DNA from: Anodontia alba
Lineage: Eukaryota > Mollusca > Bivalvia > Lucinida > Lucinidae
NCBI GenBank assembly: GCA_964016985.1
Contig: OZ024835.1
Span: 66,114,828-66,178,827 of the forward strand
Length of the DNA: 64,000 nt
Direction of reading: 5' to 3'
Part shown: positions 1-11,260 of the stretch, in pieces
How positions within the stretch are numbered: the first letter of the stretch is position 1
Layout: each line of letters begins with the position of its first letter
Program-made: the position numbers and the translations under genes
Notes under the pieces: generated by a model
Seen by the model: only the letters and a program-made list of their open reading frames with translations
What the model was told of the DNA's origin: nothing
The model's database searches: none

Positions 1-155
1 TAGCGGTTTGGTGGGGACGGTCGGGGACTTATTAGTCGGTTTAATACACATGCTTCAACAAAATAAAACGACGAGAAATAGAACTTATTTTCAAACTGAG
101 TTATGCGCAGTACCCAGGACTGTAATATTTTAGGGCATGATAGATGCAACTTTAG

Positions 156-191
<36 letters not shown>

Positions 192-1113
192 AATAAATAA
201 AAATAAAAATAAAAATTTGGCATGTTTCCAACCATGATCGAAAAGAAAACAGTAGAAAAAATTACTGGAATGTGAAAGGGGCCGGTTTCTCAGAAAACAC
301 AGCAAAAATGATCGCGTTCACATAACACATTGTTCAGTGTTGTTTTGCCAATCCTGGTCACTCATTTGTTTGAGAATCTATACCCATTTGAGTGGGTATC
401 TCAAACCCTACCGCCTCTTAGTGGGGCGGAGGAGGGTAGGGTGTTGGGCGGGCGGAAGCGGAAGAAAACGTGACTAAAATACTCTGTACATTTAATTTAC
501 ATTCAATAAGTTTTTGATACCAGAATAAGAAGATACTGCAATGAATAAAATCAACTGACCGATTATGGTCGGGTTTCGTAATGCGTCCTATAATCGAAAT
601 ATGTGTCCGTCTGTATGACCGTAATAAGTTAGGTAAACTGGACACTACACTTGCACCGTCAGAAATACTTTCACAATCGTACACAAACATATTGATACCG
701 GCCAAAGTAGTTCATTTGCCAAATACTTTTATGACCGAGGCAACGCCGAATCCAAATACTTAATAATATGGAAATCCCTGTAGGTCTTTAACCATATATG
801 ATATTTTGATAAAAGATTGTACTTACATTAATACATATAAGCCGTACCCAAAGAAATTGCCAAATGTCATTTTTTCATCAATCGAGGCACAGCCAGGACA
901 AAATTCTTTGCTGTCGTCAGTCAGTGAAATTGCCTTTACCTTTAAAATGTTAGGATATTGTTTTTTTTTGTTGTTTTTTTTTCGCAGAAATTGACATCAA
1001 CAAGCCCTAACCAATGGGCCAAATTCACGTTTAACTGCCCGAGGCTAAACTGAGACCTAAAAATGTAAACATACGAAAATGGCCGTTAATCTGGAATCAT
1101 ATGGGTTGTTTTG

Positions 1114-1680
1114 GTTTAAACTGTATTTATTTAACTTTATAGTAGACATATACAATACATGCATTAGACATATATGTCATAGGATTTGACGGTAAGCACA
1201 AGTGCTTATTTGAGTCATCTCCTGGGACAAACAGCATTTGTTGCATCATCTGTGAATGGAAGGCAGTGTAACACATTTAATGAATATGAAAAAGAAAGAA
1301 AGAAAGAAAGAAAGAAAGAAATTTCATATGTACTGACATGAAGTAACAATTGAACTGATTAGTAAATTCAGCAGACACACAGGTAGATTTAGTGTTATAT
1401 GAAACACAAAGCATATTGTTCAGTTCAAATGCTACAGCTGTAAAAATTTCTAGCGGCAACATGAACATATTTTGGCTGATTCCCAGTTCCCCAAACATAG
1501 TCATTTATGGGGACTACAAAAATCTTCTGGATTTCACTATATACTCTTGCACTTTAAGAAATATCTGTTCATTTTCCTGAAAGGTAAGATTTTGGCTGCC
1601 ATAAAGAAAATCTTTAACCGTATAATTTAAAAGAGAATCCGAGAAATATCTTCTTCGAAAATGAGCAAGCCTATGGGTTG
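1114..1680. repeat. Insertion present only in duplication copy A
   Basis: Copy B reads straight through at about 34170-34200, while copy A carries about 570 extra bases flanked on both sides by GGGTTGTTTT. A GAAA microsatellite (about 1289-1321) lies inside. No coding capacity or clear inverted ends are seen. It is either an insertion or the remainder of a deletion in copy B. Confidence 0.6.
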
Positions 1681-1853
1681 TTTTTATAACAGTTCGTTTA
1701 AACATTTATATTGCTAATATCTAAGCAAAGGAACTGCCAAAAGTCATTTTCGTCGGCAAAGCCGAGAGCTTTTGACCCCTTAGGACATTCAGACAAGTCG
1801 ACCGAGCGATGGTAAGATCGACTCTCGGTGTGTCCCTTACAATCGAATCATAC

Positions 1854-1959
1854 CACAGCGGGCACATGACGTTTATACAACGTCGGCTACGTCGATGCAA
1901 CGTCATGACGTTGCATCGACGTTGAGGCGATGTTGTATTTACGTTATATGCCCGCTGGG
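1854..1959. mobile_element. Palindromic MITE, CCCAGCGGGCAC family
   Basis: A 106-bp near-palindrome built of ACGTCGATGCAACGTCATGA-type arms, with end CACAGCGGGCAC and complementary end GCCCGCTGGG. It is flanked by AC at 1852-1853 and 1960-1961. The duplicate at 34348-34349 has a single AC and no element, so this is a true insertion with a 2-bp target duplication. Confidence 0.88.
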
Positions 1960-2633
1960 ACGTCAGTCCGTCCTGGCGATCGTGGCCATATAGCGAAAAT
2001 GGGCATAACTCTTGAACCGTGAACCGTAAGGAATACTTTGATTAGTTTTGCGCACAGACTGATAGAGAGGAGAGTCAGTTAGTGAAACAAGGCCATAACT
2101 TTTGAACCCTTAGTGATATTGCAAGACTCTTAGAAAAGGGCGACGGTTTAAGAGTGCACTGTAGTAAACATGCAAGTCCATTTGTCCGTTCGTCTGTCCG
2201 TGTCCACTTAACAAAAATATTAATAAATATTTACCTGTCAAGTTTTGTTTGATCGTTTTTGGCATACTGATTGATACTGACAAGATCAACCCAATGCGCA
2301 TGCCAATGTCATTTTTCCTTGCCCGAGATTATGCTGAAGCATAGACAAGAATGAGGCAGGACTTGCACGTTAGCGATAGTTTATTAAGGTAAATACTAAA
2401 CTTTCAAAATCAAATGGACCACGCCAAGCAAAGAGTGGCTTCGAACATGCGCAGAATGATCAGATTCAGAACCTCATACGCATGCTCAAAGTATCATCCG
2501 GGCCTATGTCCTCAATCCATCCATTATGCAGTATCCAATGATTCTGTAACCGGCAGTGCCCGGTCGAGTCATACCAAAGACTTTAAAAATAGTCTTAACT
2601 GCTCTTTTGCTTGGCACTCAGCTAGGAATCAGA

Positions 2634-2916
2634 CATTACGAAAACACGCCTATTCAAATATATAGACAATTTCACCATCAAAAACTGAAACTTTTCAGAT
2701 AAAAAAACTCTGAATTTTTTTTCAAATTTCTGCTCAAAATATAGATTGTGGGTACTCGTTAGATCCGCCTCGCCGAGGCGGTTCTAACGAGTACCCACAA
2801 TCTATGTTTTGAGCAGAAATAAAAAAAAACTAATGTATACCCCTGTAAACCCCAGTTTTACTATATAAAAGTGGGGTTGAAGGGGGTCAAAATTATATAG
2901 GCGTGTTTTCGTGATG
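2634..2916 (+). mobile_element. ACGAAAACACGCC hairpin MITE (orientation 1)
   Basis: Ends CATTACGAAAACACGCCTAT and ATAGGCGTGTTTTCGTGATG. The centre is a ~43-bp-arm inverted repeat from CTGCTCAAAATATAGATTGT through GAACCGCCTCGCCGAGGCGG to its complement. It then has CCCCTGTAAACCCCAGTTTT and GGGGGTCAAAATTATATAGG. Present only in duplication copy A. Confidence 0.9.
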
Positions 2917-3161
2917 AATGGTCAGCTCAGTGGCAATATAATGTGATTGGGTGAAATATCATGTCAAGTGTCTGGGCGTGATTTTCAGTGAGACAGCACT
3001 CTAAAAGCGAGTATTGTGCTACCTGCCACATCATGATACCGTCGCAATATGACTGAAAGATAGTTGAAAGCGATGTAAAGCCCAAATAAAACAAACAAAC
3101 AATCTAATGATTCTGTTCGGACAGCAAAGGCCAAGCTCAGACTGCGCCGATGCGCATGCTT

Positions 3162-3269
3162 CCCGGCAGGCACATGACGTAAATATAACGTCGCCTCAAC
3201 GTCGATGCAACGTCATGACGTTGCATCGACGTTGAGGCGACGTTATATTTACGTCATGTGCCCGCTGGG
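3162..3269. mobile_element. Palindromic MITE, CCCAGCGGGCAC family
   Basis: A 108-bp palindrome from CCCGGCAGGCACATGACG to GTCATGTGCCCGCTGGG, with almost perfect arms. TT flanks it at 3160-3161 and 3270-3271; the empty site in copy B has one TT at 35351-35352. Confidence 0.9.
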
Positions 3270-3384
3270 TTACCACATATGCCCGAAGACAAGTTTTCAC
3301 AGGGCGCGGGACTAAATTATTCAAAGATGTTATATAACCAAATTTGCGTACATACTCATTCAGCATAAATGGCAGTGAGCAAAC

Positions 3385-3735
3385 CTAAAACATCGATCTT
3401 CACTGGCTCAAACATCTTTCCATGGAAATATGTTCTAGACATGGGTAATTCAAGTCACTGACGGTTATTCAAAGCGCAATGCCAGGGGACAAATGGGGAA
3501 AATTTGTGCGATCTATAAAATAATGGTATGTTGAGTATGCTCACTAGAATCGTCTCGACGAAGCAATTCTCATGAATACTGTCAACATACATTTGCATGA
3601 TAAAATAAAAAACAATTCTCTAAAATTTCCTTTAATATTTGTTTTCTTGAGATAGTGAAGAAAATTCCTAGGGCTTCAAAAATGAATTCGAATTCGAAGC
3701 GGTAAACGTGCCGTCGCTGTTTGAGCCATTCGCAC
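3385..3735. mobile_element. Old degraded CAGTCGAACCTC-family MITE
   Basis: Diverged matches to the family occur in order: CACTGGCTCAAACATCTTTC, AGACATGGGTAATTCAAG, ATAATGGTATGTTGAGTATG, TTTGTTTTCTTGAGATAG, and GTTTGAGCCATT at the end. A shorter version at about 35515-35730 in the other duplicate shows it predates the duplication. Confidence 0.65.
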
Positions 3736-3738
3736 ATG

Positions 3739-3832
3739 CGCATGTGTATCAACGTCGCATTAACGTCGATGCAACGTCATGATATTGTATCGACGTCCAT
3801 GCGACGTTGTATAAACGTCATGTGCCCGCTTG
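3739..3832. mobile_element. CCCAGCGGGCAC-family MITE, older copy shared by both duplicates
   Basis: Ends in GTCATGTGCCCGCTTG and has a degraded left end. It is present at the same place in copy B (35735-35862), so it predates the duplication. It lies about 70 bp before the last-exon acceptor of GPCR copy A. Confidence 0.8.
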
Positions 3833-3897
3833 ATTGAAGCTTGGTTGTATATGTCACGAGGACACTGTTTCTCATGACATGACTCGTTTTACTACAG

Positions 3898-5499
3898 ATT
3901 ATCTGCCGGGAAATTCTGTGCCATCCGTACAGGTATCTACGAAATGGAAGTTGTGTTTACTGGAGTTTGCGCTCCCTACGTATCGATGCATTCACGGAAA
4001 AACATATTATTTTCATTAAACTTACACCAAGAGATCAGGAAGGCAATGCTTACCTAACAGAAGACACATTGAACCTACAGGAACATTTTATGGACAAACT
4101 ACAGAAGATGGTTGCTAGTTACATAGCAGATACTTACATAGAAGATTTTCGGTTTTACAAGAAGACATCTTTGAAAGGCAGAGATACTTTTATTGACTTT
4201 TTTGTTGTCAGAATTATGGTAAATATCGCTATGTTTGCAGATGATAGGGATATCGTGTTTGAATTAATCTCAGATCTACACCAAAGTAATATCACTCTGC
4301 TGCCATCCATTAATTTTGCTGCCGAACTGGTTTCTTTTAATTTCAACCGCTCTAACCTAGCAGGGAATATACAAGTTAATGCACATGAAAATGCAAATCC
4401 TCCACAGCCTGAAACAGATTATATTCTTATACATGTAGGTGTTGTCAATAATAAAGAATTACATGTCATGGGTAATAGCAGGGTTTATCAGTTTAACAAA
4501 TTGCATCTATGCTCTTTTATTGAACTGAAAGCTGTTGAACTTCCGGTGGAAATGAACAGCGGTATCTTGTATTTCAAAGGTGACCGTTCCAATATTTTCT
4601 TTGAAAAATGGAAATTCAACCAAATAGGGGATACGATTCAACTTTGTATCGAAGACTTCGAAGCGCTATCAAAAACAAATAAAATTCAAACCAGCATGGT
4701 ATCTCCCAAACAGATGCTTGCGTTTTTCTGTGTATGTTTGTCAATCGTTTGCCTATTGATTACTATAATAACGTATCTGATTTTTCCTGAGCTTCAGTCC
4801 CAACCAGGCATAAATAATTTAATTCTGTTCATTTCCCTTTTGTTTGCACAAACAATGTATCAATTTGGTGTGGGTCATAGATCAATGTCCAACTTAGCAT
4901 GCACAGTTGTAGGGGCCATCTCACATTTTTTGTGGCTGTCAGTTATGTTTGCAATGAACATGTGCTCAATTGAATTGTTCTTTGTTTTCAAAACAGTCAA
5001 TAAATTACCACAGAAATTTTGTTGGAATAAAACAATTCGCAACATACTGTATGTAACACTTTGTTCCTCGACACTGGTAATTGGTAACATTGTAGTCTCT
5101 CTCGCTATAAGTGATGGCAACCACAGTGGTTACGGTGGCTCGATTTGCTATCTGTCCTCTCATTTGATGCAGCTGACAACGTTTTTTATTCCGTCAGTTG
5201 GAATAATTACGGCTAACATATTACTTTTTTCATATGTCGTGATCAAGATCGGGACGACGCATATCAACTCTGCACATCTAAATCAGGACAGGAGTTATTT
5301 AGGAATTTACGCTAGACTCTCAACTTTAACTGGTATTACATGGAGTTTTGGATTTCTTCAGTACTTTCTACATGAAGATATACTTGAATACATCTTCATT
5401 GTTTTAAATGCCAGTCAGGGTGTATTTATTATGGTAGCATTTGGCTTGAACAAAAAGATTTGTACTTTGTGTCGTGAACAGAAATGCAGAAGGCAATGA
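3898..5499 (+). CDS. Adhesion/secretin-like GPCR copy A, last coding exon (5' exons outside window)
   Basis: Seven-helix receptor of the family B2/secretin type, expected in the plasma membrane; ligand unknown. The exon opens after a polypyrimidine stretch and CAG (acceptor ends 3897) in phase 0 and runs 534 codons to TGA. It begins with a Cys-containing segment (ICREILCHPYRYL, then NGSC), followed by about 240 residues of membrane-proximal ectodomain. Seven hydrophobic segments follow from about 4713. Family marks are CYLSSH in extracellular loop 2, GITWSFGFLQ in helix 6 and LNASQGVFIM in helix 7. The tail is short and basic. I see no canonical GPS autoproteolysis motif before helix 1, only one Cys (QLCIEDF). 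There is no in-frame start that would give a whole receptor, so this is the 3' part of a gene whose signal peptide and N-terminal exons lie left of base 1. It is paralogous to the exon at 35928-37520. Against that copy it has about six extra residues in the ectodomain (around NAHENANPPQPE). Confidence 0.9.
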   Translation: MICREILCHPYRYLRNGSCVYWSLRSLRIDAFTEKHIIFIKLTPRDQEGNAYLTEDTLNLQEHFMDKLQKMVASYIADTYIEDFRFYKKTSLKGRDTFIDFFVVRIMVNIAMFADDRDIVFELISDLHQSNITLLPSINFAAELVSFNFNRSNLAGNIQVNAHENANPPQPETDYILIHVGVVNNKELHVMGNSRVYQFNKLHLCSFIELKAVELPVEMNSGILYFKGDRSNIFFEKWKFNQIGDTIQLCIEDFEALSKTNKIQTSMVSPKQMLAFFCVCLSIVCLLITIITYLIFPELQSQPGINNLILFISLLFAQTMYQFGVGHRSMSNLACTVVGAISHFLWLSVMFAMNMCSIELFFVFKTVNKLPQKFCWNKTIRNILYVTLCSSTLVIGNIVVSLAISDGNHSGYGGSICYLSSHLMQLTTFFIPSVGIITANILLFSYVVIKIGTTHINSAHLNQDRSYLGIYARLSTLTGITWSFGFLQYFLHEDILEYIFIVLNASQGVFIMVAFGLNKKICTLCREQKCRRQ

Positions 5500-5525
5500 C
5501 TGAAAAAATATACGCCAGCAAGAAG

Positions 5526-5632
5526 CTCAGCTAGCATTCTACGTAAATCTACATCGGGCCGTCATCGGCCCGTCAGCTACCCTGACGGGCCGATGACGGC
5601 CCGATATAGATTTACGTAGAATGCTGACTGGG
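5526..5632. mobile_element. Palindromic MITE, CCCAGCTAGCATTCT family
   Basis: A 107-bp palindrome with CTCAGCTAGCATTCTACG / AGAATGCTGACTGGG ends and CGGGCCGTCATCGGCCCGTC arms. AG flanks it at 5524-5525 and 5633-5634. The empty site in copy B is at 37545-37546. It lies 27 bp after the receptor stop codon, so it would be in the 3' UTR. Confidence 0.9.
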
Positions 5633-6210
5633 AGTATCCCTGTATTATAAATATGAGACAGCGCACGAGAAAACCTACAAAATGACATGTGCTCCCAGTC
5701 TGACCAAAGCCTTCGCTGTCCGCATAAAGAAAGCTTGGGTCCTAAGCTACAAACTCAGCGCACAACGAGTGCCCAGGCTGATCTGAGTCTGCGCTGGGCA
5801 CACATGCCATTTTGTAGGATTTGTCATGCGTATATTGCAACGTGAGGAAATATGCATGTGCGCCAGTAAAGATTCAAATCAACTTGAGCATGCGCACAAT
5901 CTCATCAGAGTATTCGCTGTTTGCTCTGCGTATAACCAAGTAGCTATAGCTTCTTAAGCAGCGAAGACTACGCGAATGCGTAGGTTGATCCATATCTTAC
6001 TTCCGACCGCGTTAAGGCGTTATATAGGCCTCGCCAAAACTGTATCTTCCATCATGCGTAAAATGCACAAATTCAAATTCACATTACGCATGCGCAAAGT
6101 CTGATCCTGGCATTTACCCTACATTGATACATTTTATAGTATCCAGTGATCCTGTCTGTGGACAGCAAAGACCCTGATCAGACTGCGCAGATGAGCAGGC
6201 TGATATGGCC

Positions 6211-6712
6211 CTGTGCACATTTTATTCCATATGTACTTTGCAGGTTTTCTCACGGCAAGGCTCATTATTATGTTTAAATGGGACGTAGCATGAGATAATG
6301 TTACTTTTCAACCTGCGTAAATACATTCTTCAAATGCGCATGCGCAGCCATTTAGTGGGGCTAGGTGTATGATTCTGATCTAAACCATCATCATATACTA
6401 CAGGTGTGTGAACAACGAAGGCTCTGGTGAGACTGTGCGGATGCGCAGTCGCGGTCGAGTCTTTGCTGTTCGCATATGCGATAAGTACCATTATCACATG
6501 GGACGGTTCAAAAGATGAGCCTAGTTAGCATTATTTGCTTATTGTAAAGATTCACATTCTCATTACTTTGCTCCATTATATACATGTATTTGTTTGTCCA
6601 ACATAATGGACATATCGCCCTATCACTTTCAAACGCTGCTATCTCTTTAGCGTGATTTCGTACGAGACTTCACAGATGTGCGAATATGCATAAAGACGTG
6701 TGAGCCGGGGTA
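6211..6712. other. No gene; dispersed GATCAGACTGCGCAGATGCG-type fragments
   Basis: Contains CATGCGCAGCC, GAGACTGTGCGGATGCGCAG and similar short motifs (CAGACTGCGCAGATGCGCAGG, CTGATCTGAGTCTTCGCTG) that recur through the window (5700-5800, 7980-8040, 12110-12200, 17870-18010, 37600-37740, 41190-41300). Probably remains of an old short repeat. Confidence 0.55.
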
Positions 6713-6993
6713 CATTACGAAAACACGCCTATTTCAAATATATTGAAAATTTCACCACCAAAAAAGGAATTTTTTTCAGATAAAAAATTCTGATATTTTT
6801 TCATATTTCTGGTCAAAACATAGATTGTGGGTTATCGTTAGAACCGCCTCGGCGAGGCGGTTCTAACGATAACCCACAATCTATGTTTTGGCCAGAAATA
6901 AGAAAAATAATGTATACCCCTGTAAACCCCAGTTTTACTATATATAAGTGGGGTTTAAGGGGGTCAAAATTATATAGGTATGTTTTCGTGATG
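6713..6993 (+). mobile_element. ACGAAAACACGCC hairpin MITE (orientation 1)
   Basis: Complete copy with a perfect central hairpin. Both arms carry the same variant (GGGTTATCGTT / AACGATAACCC instead of GGGTACTCGTT / AACGAGTACCC). Confidence 0.92.
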
Positions 6994-7224
6994 ATAGGAA
7001 TTCCTACCATTTTTCTAGGCTATCCATAAAACACAGAAGGCTCTGACCAGTAAACGCAGATGCACAGGCTGATCTTTACGCGGCCCACATTACCATTTCG
7101 TTCATTTACTTGTACATGTTTGTTGTTTAAATTGCTCTGTGTTAAAAGACAAATGAAAGAATAAAAGCAGAAAACATTTTTTGTTCGTTTTAAACTCCCA
7201 ATAATTAATCTGAGCCAGCACATG

Positions 7225-7381
7225 TGATAAATAGAGATTTGTATGACAATTTCCATATCATACCCCATATCAACCAGAGACACCCATATCAGCCCGAGGG
7301 TCGAAGGCCCGAGGGCAGATATGGGTCGAGGGTTGATTTGAGGTATGATATGAAAATTGCCATATCATAATCTATTTATCA
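7225..7381. repeat. Long palindrome TGATAAATAGAGATTTGTAT
   Basis: Arms TGATAAATAG...CCATATCATACC and GGTATGATATG...CTATTTATCA surround CCCGAGGGTCGAAGGCCCGAGGG. It looks like an insertion with inverted ends; only one copy in the window. Confidence 0.75.
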
Positions 7382-7484
7382 TACAATTTTCGTTCTGACA
7401 AGTTTGCCTATTTGATATCGTATGTGGAGTCAAAGGCAAGACCGCCGAGTGCTCCGAATGTGGTGATAAGATTTGTTTTGCCCG

Positions 7485-7763
7485 CATCACGAAAACACGC
7501 CAATATAATTTTGACCCCCTTAAACCCCACGTTTATATGGTAAAACTGGGGTTTACAGGGGTATACATTATTTTCTTATTTCTGCTTAAAGACATAGATA
7601 GTGGGTACTCGTTAGAACCGCCTCTCTGAGGCGGTTCTAACGAGTACCCACAATCTATGTTTTGAGCAGAAATATGAAAAAATAACAGAGTTTTTTATCT
7701 CAAAATTTTCAGTTTTTGGAGGTGAAATTATCTGTATATTTGAATAGGCGTGTTTTCGTATTG
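7485..7763 (-). mobile_element. ACGAAAACACGCC hairpin MITE (orientation 2)
   Basis: CATCACGAAAACACGCC at the left and GGCGTGTTTTCGTATTG at the right; complete, with the full hairpin. An extra CTTAAAGACATAGATAG variant is seen in one arm only. Confidence 0.9.
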
Positions 7764-8488
7764 CGGGCAAAAAAGCCGTATCACCCACGTGACCTGTTGA
7801 TAAGTTGTTTTTTTTTTTTTTTTTTTGCCCGAGCAAAAAAAAGCCATATCACCCACGTGACCCATTATCACACCTTTTGCGCCCCACAAGAGTTATATGT
7901 GCTTGAAAGCCATGTTAGTATCACATATCCAAATTAACATATTTTCTAATAAATGTATGATAATGGTACTTATCGCATATGCGACCACAGAAGACTAAGG
8001 TGCATCTGCGCGGAGCGTGCAGTCTCGGCAGAGTCTGCACTGTTTGCACACATGTATCATAGAAAAAGACGAAACATTAGGCTAAGAATCAAACATGCAA
8101 CGCCACTAGATGAATACGCAATGATTTAACGAAGGGAATAGCACATTTAACAGACTAACACAGTCTGCTTTAGAAGCAAGTGAAATTGTAGCTACGCCTG
8201 TAATCACAATACTACATGCACATGATAATAACCTACCTCAAGTGTGGTGATCATACTGCTAGACAAACGAGAACAGCCTATACAACAGACGGGTAAAAAC
8301 ACGATTAGAAGGCTACCATAGTCTATGGTAATTGAGAAGAGCTACAATCAGGAATTGATACAATCAGAACCCAAACTCTACCCATATCACAAGGGAAATG
8401 AGTCACAACACGAAGTGACCCCAGTAAAAAGATAAGACAGGATAAACCGAGTCAGCAGCTCTTTTCCAAATAGGTAAAACTGAAAACT

Positions 8489-8766
8489 CATTACGAAAAC
8501 ACGCCTATTCAAATATACTGGAAATTTTACCACCAAAAAATGAAAAATTTCAGATAAAAAACCTCTGATATTTTTCAAACTTCTGCTCAAAACATAGATT
8601 GTGGGTGCTCATTAGAACCGCCTCGGCGAAGCGGTTCTAACGAGTACCCACAATATAGGTTTTTGAGCAGAAATAAAAAAAATAATGCATACCCCTGTAA
8701 ACCCAAGTTTTACTATATAAAAGTGAGATTTAAGGGGGTCAAAATTATATAGGTATGTTTTAGTGG
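8489..8766 (+). mobile_element. ACGAAAACACGCC hairpin MITE (orientation 1)
   Basis: Complete but diverged copy. The right end is GGTATGTTTTAGTGGTG and the arms carry a few mismatches (GTGCTCATTAG against ACGAGTACC). Confidence 0.87.
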
Positions 8767-8840
8767 TGTGTATTTAACACATGTCCTAGATACGACCACA
8801 GGTACCCTAGATTCTCACATGTTGAACATTGAGTCATCAT

Positions 8841-8960
8841 ATTATAGGGTTATTGCACTGATATCGGTGAATATTGTCCGGAGTTGGGATATCGAAGGAC
8901 GCGGGCTTGCGAGCGTCCGTAGATATCCCGAGGGACAATATTCACCAATAATATGAAATA
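8841..8960. repeat. Palindrome GGTGAATATTGTCC
   Basis: GGTGAATATTGTCC...GGGATATC and GATATCCCGAGGGACAATATTCACC-type arms around GGACGCGGGCTTGCGAGCGTCC. No other copy seen. Confidence 0.75.
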
Positions 8961-9244
8961 AATAGGTGTTTTTAGCATCAGGGGAAGTGATCCCATGAAC
9001 TGTCGCTGACATTTTATGGAGGCCTGACGGGGTGGAGTGGGATAGAGTGGAGAAGAGTGGATTAGTGGTGTGGAGGGGAGTGGTGGAAGGGAAAGGGTAC
9101 CTATTCATCTCTGTTTCCCTGTCTTTCTCTGGTTCATGTACATTTTAGTCATATCAGTTCGCGTAAAATTAGACAATAGTTCGATAGCATTAAAAATAAA
9201 TGAGTCTGACTATGTAAAATTGTGACCTTGGTGTATGGTAAGAT

Positions 9245-9523
9245 CATAACGAAAACACGCCTATTCAAATATACTGAAAATTTTACCACCAAAAATATGA
9301 AAATTTTCAGTTAATAAATCCTAATATTTTTCATATTTCTGCTCAAAACATAGATTGTGGGTACTCGTTAGAACCGCCTCGGCGAGGCGGTTCTAACGAG
9401 TACCCACAATCTATGTTTTAAGCAGAAATAAGAAAAATAATGTATACCCCTGTAAACCCCAGTTTTGCTACATAAAAGTGGGGTTTAAGGGGGTCTAAAT
9501 TATATAGGCATGTTTTCGTGATG
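9245..9523 (+). mobile_element. ACGAAAACACGCC hairpin MITE (orientation 1)
   Basis: Complete copy with the canonical hairpin core GAACCGCCTCGGCGAGGCGG. Confidence 0.92.
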
Positions 9524-11114
9524 TAATCAGATATCCGGAAACTTAGGGTAAAAACGGTAGCCTCGAAAACAGCTTTCCCATGGCGAGGCTCATGCATTAC
9601 AATAGATAAACGTCCAAATAAATTGAAATCGGTCGTCGTTAGATGCATATTTCCTGGCATTGTCGTGGTAGTTCCATCTTTGCTAACCCTTGTCCTTACA
9701 TTGGACGTATACGACAGTCATATAAATAGACGAACTATTGATCTATATTTAGACGGGAAGATACTCAAATTCAATTTCAGGGTAGATAACTGAAGGGAAT
9801 TTCAGTCTATTCTCTATTGTCCCTTGGAGAATTTGCTCTTTGTAAGCATGCGCAGTCCGGGAATTTTCTAAATTTAGAAAACATCTCAGTAATTGCTGTC
9901 TGCTCAGGAAACGTGCCAGTATTAACAAAAGACTCAAATAGACCTAAATCACTCCGTACATGTTTTGGAATGTTGGTGTTTCAATGTCCTGTCGACAGGT
10001 GCTCAGCCATTCCTGACAATGAAAACGTGGTAGCATGAGAAAATTATGCACAAGTGAACATCGCTTAGTCATAAGAAGAAAGAGACGTTTTCCAGCTGAA
10101 AGGAGCCAGGCAGATAATATAATATCAGACATTCGGATCCATGGGAAAATGTGTCTTCGGGACATATACGAATAACGAAGACCCAGATCACATTGTGCCT
10201 TGCGCAGTCTGATTACAGCACTCGCTGTCCGCTTACGGCATTGATACTATAGGATACATCCATGTATATTGTATAAAACAACCCGTTATCAGATTGTGCG
10301 GCTTCATAGCTGATCTAGATTTTACTGTTCATGTATACCCTGAAGACACCTTTTCCTGTGGCACAACTGGTACCGTATCTTACCCTAAGTACCCTAAGAC
10401 AGACAAATTTGCCCAAACAGTGTAGACCCAGATCAGACGCCACCTAACGTGGCGTCTGATCCGGGTCTACACTATTTGCACCTCAGATAGCACTTTTTAG
10501 ACACTGCAACTGGTAGTCAAATGGATATGGCAACTTTTCTTAATGGAGCTGTTAATGATTACAGTGTTTAGAATTATAGACTGAATATCATTCGGCAAAA
10601 TAGAGAAAACAAGAAAAAAAAAGTTCCGATTTACAGTGACCGAAAATCCATTAGTCCATACAGGAAGCTAGGACTGCTAAGCTACGTGTTTACCTTAATT
10701 ATTCCGGGACAGAGAGGTCTGAGACAAAAGTGTAGGACCAGATCAGATGTCGCATATCAACAGGTAGTTCAGTAGATTTATCCAAGTTTTAGGACAAGTA
10801 TGGTAAGGAGTTGATGTGTCCGAATGTTTAGAGTTGAATAGGGTAACAAATTAAACACTTGAACTTTCAGTAGCAAAAGGTGATGCCAGGTGTCAGCGGA
10901 AAGTAAGCACTTTCTTTCTGCAATACTTTTAACACACGTCATCTTTCTATACCGTATTTACACTGTATATTAAAACAGACAAACCTGAGCAAACTGTACA
11001 GACCCAGACCAAACTGTACAAAACGTAGCCAAGATCTAAACTGTTTACCATTCAATTACTACTACTTTTAGACACACCATCAAACTGCCAACTGGACTTT
11101 ATGACCTTTACGTC
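9524..11114. other. No gene recognised
   Basis: Unique-looking AT-rich sequence with one CAAACAGTG hairpin (10413-10480), degraded relatives of it (10735, 10970-11050) and ACCTTAATTATTCCG / AATTATTCCGCC similarity to about 18470. Short frames lack any family signal. Confidence 0.6.
10413..10480. repeat. CAAACAGTGTAGACCC hairpin
   Basis: CAAACAGTGTAGACCCAGAT...GACGCCACCTAACGTGGCGTC... returning to GGTCTACACTATTTG. A stand-alone copy of the hairpin carried inside the TTAA MITEs at 21681, 34769 and 42757. Others: 18291-18359, 45274-45330 (weak), 49052-49110, 15448-15502 (half). Confidence 0.8.
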
Positions 11115-11260
11115 TTTGCATGGTTGTTAACCCTATTATGGTTGATAGCTTTGCTTCCCACTAATTGCACGACGTTGATCGGTCCTCAGACTAAATGACG
11201 GCGTCTCCACAATCTGTTTCAGATGGTTGGTGCCTGGCTATCCATGTCTTTATCCGGGCT

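Larger units (their letters stand above)
1..6210 (+). repeat. Segmental duplication, copy A
   Basis: From base 1 (TAGCGGTTTGGTGGGGACGG) to about 6210 this segment is collinear with 33122-38735, through intron, last exon and 3' flank of the receptor. Similarity ends near 6210, where flanks differ. Because it starts at base 1 the true left border is outside the window. Private insertions here are about 1114-1680, a CCCAGCGGGCAC MITE at 1854-1959, a region around 2595-2950 with a hairpin MITE, a second CCCAGCGGGCAC MITE at 3162-3269 and a CCCAGCTAGC MITE at 5526-5632. Confidence 0.93.

Noticed and set aside
2636..2916. Hairpin MITE as a cleanly resolved insertion against the empty copy B site
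   Set aside because: Copy B lacks a larger stretch (about 2595-2950), so the difference includes a deletion and the target duplication cannot be read.
3834..4019. 61-codon frame overlapping the start of the copy A exon
   Set aside because: Shadow in another frame of the receptor exon; the receptor frame is supported by the paralogue.
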